Assembly: GCA_017555925.1 (NCBI GenBank)
Contig: JAFZFL010000048.1
Span: 1 to 7,698, forward strand
Direction of reading: 5' to 3'
Source: Bacteroidales bacterium
GTDB taxonomy: Bacteria; Bacteroidota; Bacteroidia; Bacteroidales; UBA932
Length of the DNA stretch: 7,698 nucleotides
The position numbers and the translations under genes were made by a program. The notes under the pieces are model-generated. The model was not told the DNA's origin. It saw only the letters and a program-made list of their open reading frames with translations, and ran no database searches. Below, one piece after another: positions 4,560 to 7,698 of this stretch. The number at the start of each line of letters is the position of its first letter. Positions within the stretch are counted from its first letter, which is position 1.

Positions 4560-7156
4560 TTTACCAATTCAAAATCCTGTCTGTGTGGTAGCAAATCGTG
4601 TTTTGCATACATTCTGGCTGCAACCTGGAAAGCACCTGTCTTGTCTGGAACAATCTTGCAAACATATGTTGCAACACCATTTTCACACTCTTTTAATGTA
4701 TATGGGAATACCTCTTTAATACGAAGTCTGCCCTTCTTGTTATACTCAGCAAGCAAAATCTCAATTCCAAGATCTTGAGGATTAACATCATTTCCTAAAG
4801 CAACAGTAAGTGTAGCCTCATAATCATTGCCCAATGTCAATGCACCAGAAACATTACTTATAGTAGAATTGTTCAAAACCTCAATCTTAGACCACTCCCT
4901 GCGCATTTTTCTCTTCCACTGAGAAATTGCTCTTGCCATAGCATAATCGCTCTCAATCATCTTGTTATAGCGTTCAGCCATAGGAGTATAGAACTTGCGG
5001 AAGTAATCTGACATCATTCTGTTTGTGGTAAAGTCACAAGCAACCTCAGCTACGCAGTTCTTGATAGTCTCAATCCATACACTTGAAATGCCTTTTGAGT
5101 TTTTGTCATAATATTTTGGAGCAATATCACTCTCAAATATGTTGTAGATTGTAGCTGCATCCAACTCATCCTGGAAGTTCTGGTCATCGTATGTACGCTC
5201 CATCTGAAGAGCCCAACCTGCGCCCTCTTTATAACCTTCAACCCACCATCCGTCAAGAACTGAGAAGTGCATTACACCATTCATAACTGCTTTCTCACCA
5301 CTGGTACCTGAAGCCTCAAGAGGTCTTGTAGGGTTATTCATCCAGATATCCACACCTTGCACAAGATATTTTGCCAATGTAATGTCGTAGTTAGGCACAA
5401 ATACAATCTTGCCTATGAACTGAGGCATTTTTGAAATCTCAACAATTCTCTTGATAAGATCCTGTCCGGCTTTGTCTGCAGGGTGTGCCTTACCTGCAAA
5501 GATGAACTGCATTGGACGCTCCGGATTGTTGATTATAGTATCCAAAGTATCCAAATCCCTGAACAACAGATGGGCACGTTTATATGTGGCAAAACGTCTT
5601 GCAAAACCAATTGTAAGAATATCATCACGTAGAGTATTCTTTATCTCAACAATATGGTGTGGAGAGTAGTGATTTGCAATTGAGGTATCCGACAGACACT
5701 CTTTAACCTTATTGATAAGTTTTGTTTTTAGTGCGCATCTGATTTTCCATATCTCCTCATTGCTTACCTTACGTATTCCGCCAAAACAGCTTCTGTCGTA
5801 GTGGTGGCTCGCAAATGCCTCGCCAAAGACTTTAGCATGAACCTCTTTCCACTCAGGAGCTGTCCATGTAGGGTAGTGAACACCATTTGTAACATAATTC
5901 ACATGCAACTCTTCAGGAAGATAACCAGGCCATAGATATGAAAGAATATCCTGGCTCACCTTTCCATGCAGCCAGCTCACACCATTAACCTCCTGCGACA
6001 AGTTTGCGGCAAGGTTACTCATTGAGAATTTCTCATCCTGATTATATGGATCAACCATACCCAAAGACATTAGGGTATTCCAGTCAATTTTCAATTTGTC
6101 GGTAAAGTGGCCAATATATTTGCCCAACATATCGGTACTGAATGCATCGTGTCCTGCAGGCACCGGAGTATGGGTTGTAAACAATGAAGATGAGCGAACG
6201 ATCTCAAGAGCCTCTGTAAATGAAAGACCCTTATCCTGCACATACTCTCTCAATCTCTCCAAGCCAATAAATGCAGCATGACCCTCATTGCAATGGTAAA
6301 TCTCTGAATGGATACCCATTGTACGCAAAGCTCTGATACCGCCAATACCCAAAAGCAGCTCCTGTTTCAATCTGTTTTCCCAATCGCCGCCATACAATTG
6401 ATAGGTAATTCCTCTATCCTCATAGATATTCTCTTCAATATCTGTATCCAACAGATACAAAGTAATTCTACCTACCTCAACTTTCCATATTCTCGCATAC
6501 AGGGTTCTTCCAGGGAATGCAATTGTAATTGTAAGCCAGTTACCCTTTTCATCCATTACAGGTGTTGCCGGTGTCTTTGAGAAATCCTGAGGATCGTAAT
6601 TGGCAACCTGATCACCTTGTGCCGAGAGTTTTTGTGTAAAGTAACCATGTTTGTACAAGAAACCTACAGCGGTCATCTTTACATTCATATCACTCGCCTC
6701 TTTCAAATAGTCTCCTGCAAGAATACCCAAACCACCAGAATAGATCTTAAGTGATGTGTCAAGACCATACTCCATACAGAAATATGAGATATTAGGTCCT
6801 TTAGCCTCTTTCTTGTGAGACATATACTCTTCAAACTCTGCGTAAACCTCATCAAGTTTACCAATAAAGTTCTTATCTTTAGCAAGTTGGTTATACCTGT
6901 TCAAGTCAATCATATCCAACATTGCAATAGGATTGCCGTTCGACAGTGTCCAAAGCTCAGGATCTGCCATCTTGAACAACTCAATGGCACTCTGATTCCA
7001 ACACCACCATAGATTTTTTGACAATATATCCAAATTCTCCAATCTTTCCGGAAGCTTCTTATTAATTAGCATGTTACGCCAAGTTGGATTATTAACTCTA
7101 AACTTGGTGTAACTCTGTATCACCTCCTCCTTGTACTCCGAAAATTCTCCGTTCAT
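4550..7156 (-). CDS. glgP: Alpha-glucan (glycogen/maltodextrin) phosphorylase, GT35, short DUF3417 type
   Basis: This PLP-dependent enzyme uses phosphate to release glucose-1-phosphate from the non-reducing ends of glycogen or maltodextrins in the cytoplasm. The 868-residue protein is the DUF3417-bearing subfamily of bacterial phosphorylases. The N-terminal DUF3417 region (about 35-120) includes LSKNLWWCWN. The core contains YSGGLGILAGDYLKEASD (139-156), HCNEGHAAF (288-296), TTHTPVPAGHDAFS (327-340) and NGVHYPTW (424-431). It also has GFARRFATYKRAHL (517-530) and the PLP-lysine motif EASGTSGEKAVMNG (614-627), with Lys622 the expected Schiff-base lysine. A C-terminal beta-rich extension (about 757-868) completes the protein. 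The ATG at 7156 is the natural start and follows an A-rich leader rather than a Shine-Dalgarno sequence. A GH57 amylase lies upstream on the same strand, consistent with a glycogen-turnover cluster. The TAG stop lies inside the ribF start. Confidence 0.96.
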   Translation of the reverse strand: MNGEFSEYKEEVIQSYTKFRVNNPTWRNMLINKKLPERLENLDILSKNLWWCWNQSAIELFKMADPELWTLSNGNPIAMLDMIDLNRYNQLAKDKNFIGKLDEVYAEFEEYMSHKKEAKGPNISYFCMEYGLDTSLKIYSGGLGILAGDYLKEASDMNVKMTAVGFLYKHGYFTQKLSAQGDQVANYDPQDFSKTPATPVMDEKGNWLTITIAFPGRTLYARIWKVEVGRITLYLLDTDIEENIYEDRGITYQLYGGDWENRLKQELLLGIGGIRALRTMGIHSEIYHCNEGHAAFIGLERLREYVQDKGLSFTEALEIVRSSSLFTTHTPVPAGHDAFSTDMLGKYIGHFTDKLKIDWNTLMSLGMVDPYNQDEKFSMSNLAANLSQEVNGVSWLHGKVSQDILSYLWPGYLPEELHVNYVTNGVHYPTWTAPEWKEVHAKVFGEAFASHHYDRSCFGGIRKVSNEEIWKIRCALKTKLINKVKECLSDTSIANHYSPHHIVEIKNTLRDDILTIGFARRFATYKRAHLLFRDLDTLDTIINNPERPMQFIFAGKAHPADKAGQDLIKRIVEISKMPQFIGKIVFVPNYDITLAKYLVQGVDIWMNNPTRPLEASGTSGEKAVMNGVMHFSVLDGWWVEGYKEGAGWALQMERTYDDQNFQDELDAATIYNIFESDIAPKYYDKNSKGISSVWIETIKNCVAEVACDFTTNRMMSDYFRKFYTPMAERYNKMIESDYAMARAISQWKRKMRREWSKIEVLNNSTISNVSGALTLGNDYEATLTVALGNDVNPQDLGIEILLAEYNKKGRLRIKEVFPYTLKECENGVATYVCKIVPDKTGAFQVAARMYAKHDLLPHRQDFELVKWL

Positions 7157-7221
7157 TTATTCTTCTCTTTTAAATTAATTAATATTGTTTTATCGAATCT
7201 TTTCTATCTATATATAAAACC
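7157..7221 (-). promoter_or_regulatory. AT-rich glgP leader, no clear promoter
   Basis: The 65 bases between the upstream hairpin and the glgP ATG are very AT-rich, with a purine stretch (AAAAGAGAAG) 5 bases before the start codon, a weak substitute for a ribosome binding site. I looked for TAnnTTTG and a TTTG at -33 and found neither, so glgP may depend on read-through from the GH57 gene or on a divergent promoter. A short self-complementary ATTAATTAAT lies near 7174-7183; I attach no function to it. Confidence 0.35.
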
Positions 7222-7265
7222 TTTAAAATCTGTCCTGGCCTCAAAAGGTCAAGACAGATTTTAAA
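7222..7265 (-). terminator. Long hairpin after the GH57 gene
   Basis: TTTAAAATCTGTC (7222-7234) pairs perfectly over 13 bp with GACAGATTTTAAA (7253-7265). After one C-A mismatch the inner bases continue for five more pairs (one G-T), leaving a 6-base loop. It begins 20 bases past the GH57 stop, so it is most simply the terminator or 3'-end stabiliser of that message. The downstream T tract on the minus strand is interrupted (AAAGGTTTT), so termination may be partial and let glgP be read through. Confidence 0.65.
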
Positions 7266-7285
7266 AATTATAGTTTAAAGTCTAC

Positions 7286-7698
7286 TTATTTTGTACTTTT
7301 TTTCTTGGCAACAAGCTTCTCAACCCTCAATTGGAAATCACTGAACGCATTCATATAGTTAATGAAAGCCTCATATGGAGTATCGTATGGGTTAAAGTAT
7401 TTGTGAACTGCACCATCTGAGAAGAATTTTGTACACATATAGTAGAAATGGTCGCTCTCCTGCAATTTTCTGTAATCTGCAATGATTGACTCATCTTTTG
7501 TGGACATAACCTGCTTCTCAATTGAGTACAATTTCTGGAATGCCTCATTCTGCAACTCATTACCAATCCAGGCACTTGTATCACGCTCCTCATCTGCCCA
7601 CGAAATTGCAAATGGCACATGCAAAGGTGCTACAGGCTGATGAACTTTGGCAACCTCCGACGGTGTACGGAACTTCAAATTTGTATTTGAAAGTACAG
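7286..7698 (-). CDS. GH57-type alpha-amylase/glucanotransferase, C-terminal part
   Basis: The frame is open to the right edge of the window, so the start lies outside; the TTG at 7678 is not a real start. About 136 residues are visible, beginning VLSNTNLKFRTPSEV. The segment APLHVPFAISWADEERDTSAW, then ELQNEAFQKLYSIEK, FYYMCTKFFSDGAVHKYFNPYD and PYEAFINYMNAFSDFQLRVEKL, resembles what I recall of the end of GH57 alpha-amylase-like proteins encoded beside glycogen genes in Bacteroides. These enzymes act on alpha-1,4-glucans in the cytoplasm. The catalytic residues lie upstream, outside the window, so activity cannot be checked here. The protein ends in a lysine-rich tail (LVAKKKSTK). The neighbour glgP supports a glucan-metabolism role. 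The family call is from recognition, without a search. Confidence 0.85.
   Translation of the reverse strand, partial: VLSNTNLKFRTPSEVAKVHQPVAPLHVPFAISWADEERDTSAWIGNELQNEAFQKLYSIEKQVMSTKDESIIADYRKLQESDHFYYMCTKFFSDGAVHKYFNPYDTPYEAFINYMNAFSDFQLRVEKLVAKKKSTK

Noticed and set aside
4509..4778. Plus-strand open frames across the ribF, greA and glgP region
   Set aside because: They lie opposite strongly conserved coding sequence and show no recognisable domain or start signal.
1..7698. Defence system, CRISPR array, mobile element or tRNA
   Set aside because: All long open frames belong to recognised housekeeping, glucan or envelope families; I saw no spaced direct repeats, transposase motifs, terminal inverted repeats or tRNA cloverleaf.

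Overview
The window looks like chromosomal DNA from a member of the Bacteroidota, most likely Bacteroidales. The DNA is AT-rich, starts lack clear Shine-Dalgarno sequences, and one promoter-like site matches the Bacteroidetes -7 element TAnnTTTG. The protein families also fit: a DUF4369-type lipoprotein with a thioredoxin fold, a DUF3417-type glycogen phosphorylase, and a GH57 amylase beside it. I see no insertion sequence, phage, CRISPR, tRNA or rRNA signal. This is mostly core-genome content, and I did not find a clearly undescribed system.

Layout: two plus-strand genes occupy the left end. They are the 3' part of a HlyD/MacA-type periplasmic adaptor (1-743) and tsaB (736-1464), which overlap by 8 bp. 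They face a minus-strand block, and a hairpin at 1449-1480 sits between the two blocks and can act as a terminator in both directions. The minus-strand genes, in order of transcription (right to left), are: the C-terminal part of a GH57 amylase (7286-7698), a long hairpin (7222-7265), glgP (4550-7156), ribF (3657-4559, overlapping glgP by 10 bp), a promoter and hairpin in the 94-bp gap, greA (3089-3562), a HIT-family gene (2681-3082), and a lipoprotein with a degenerate thioredoxin domain (1503-2657). No stretch longer than 300 bases lacks a gene.

Functional reading: the GH57 amylase and glycogen phosphorylase form the end of a storage-glucan cluster, cutting or trimming alpha-glucan and releasing glucose-1-phosphate. 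RibF makes FMN and FAD and is translationally coupled to glgP with no obvious biochemical link. greA, the HIT gene and the lipoprotein form a second unit that probably has its own promoter. TsaB belongs to the t6A tRNA-modification complex.

The points most worth a second look are the thioredoxin-like lipoprotein with both CxxC cysteines missing, the greA leader where a promoter is followed at once by a terminator-like hairpin, and the tsaB stop codon lying in the loop of a shared bidirectional terminator.
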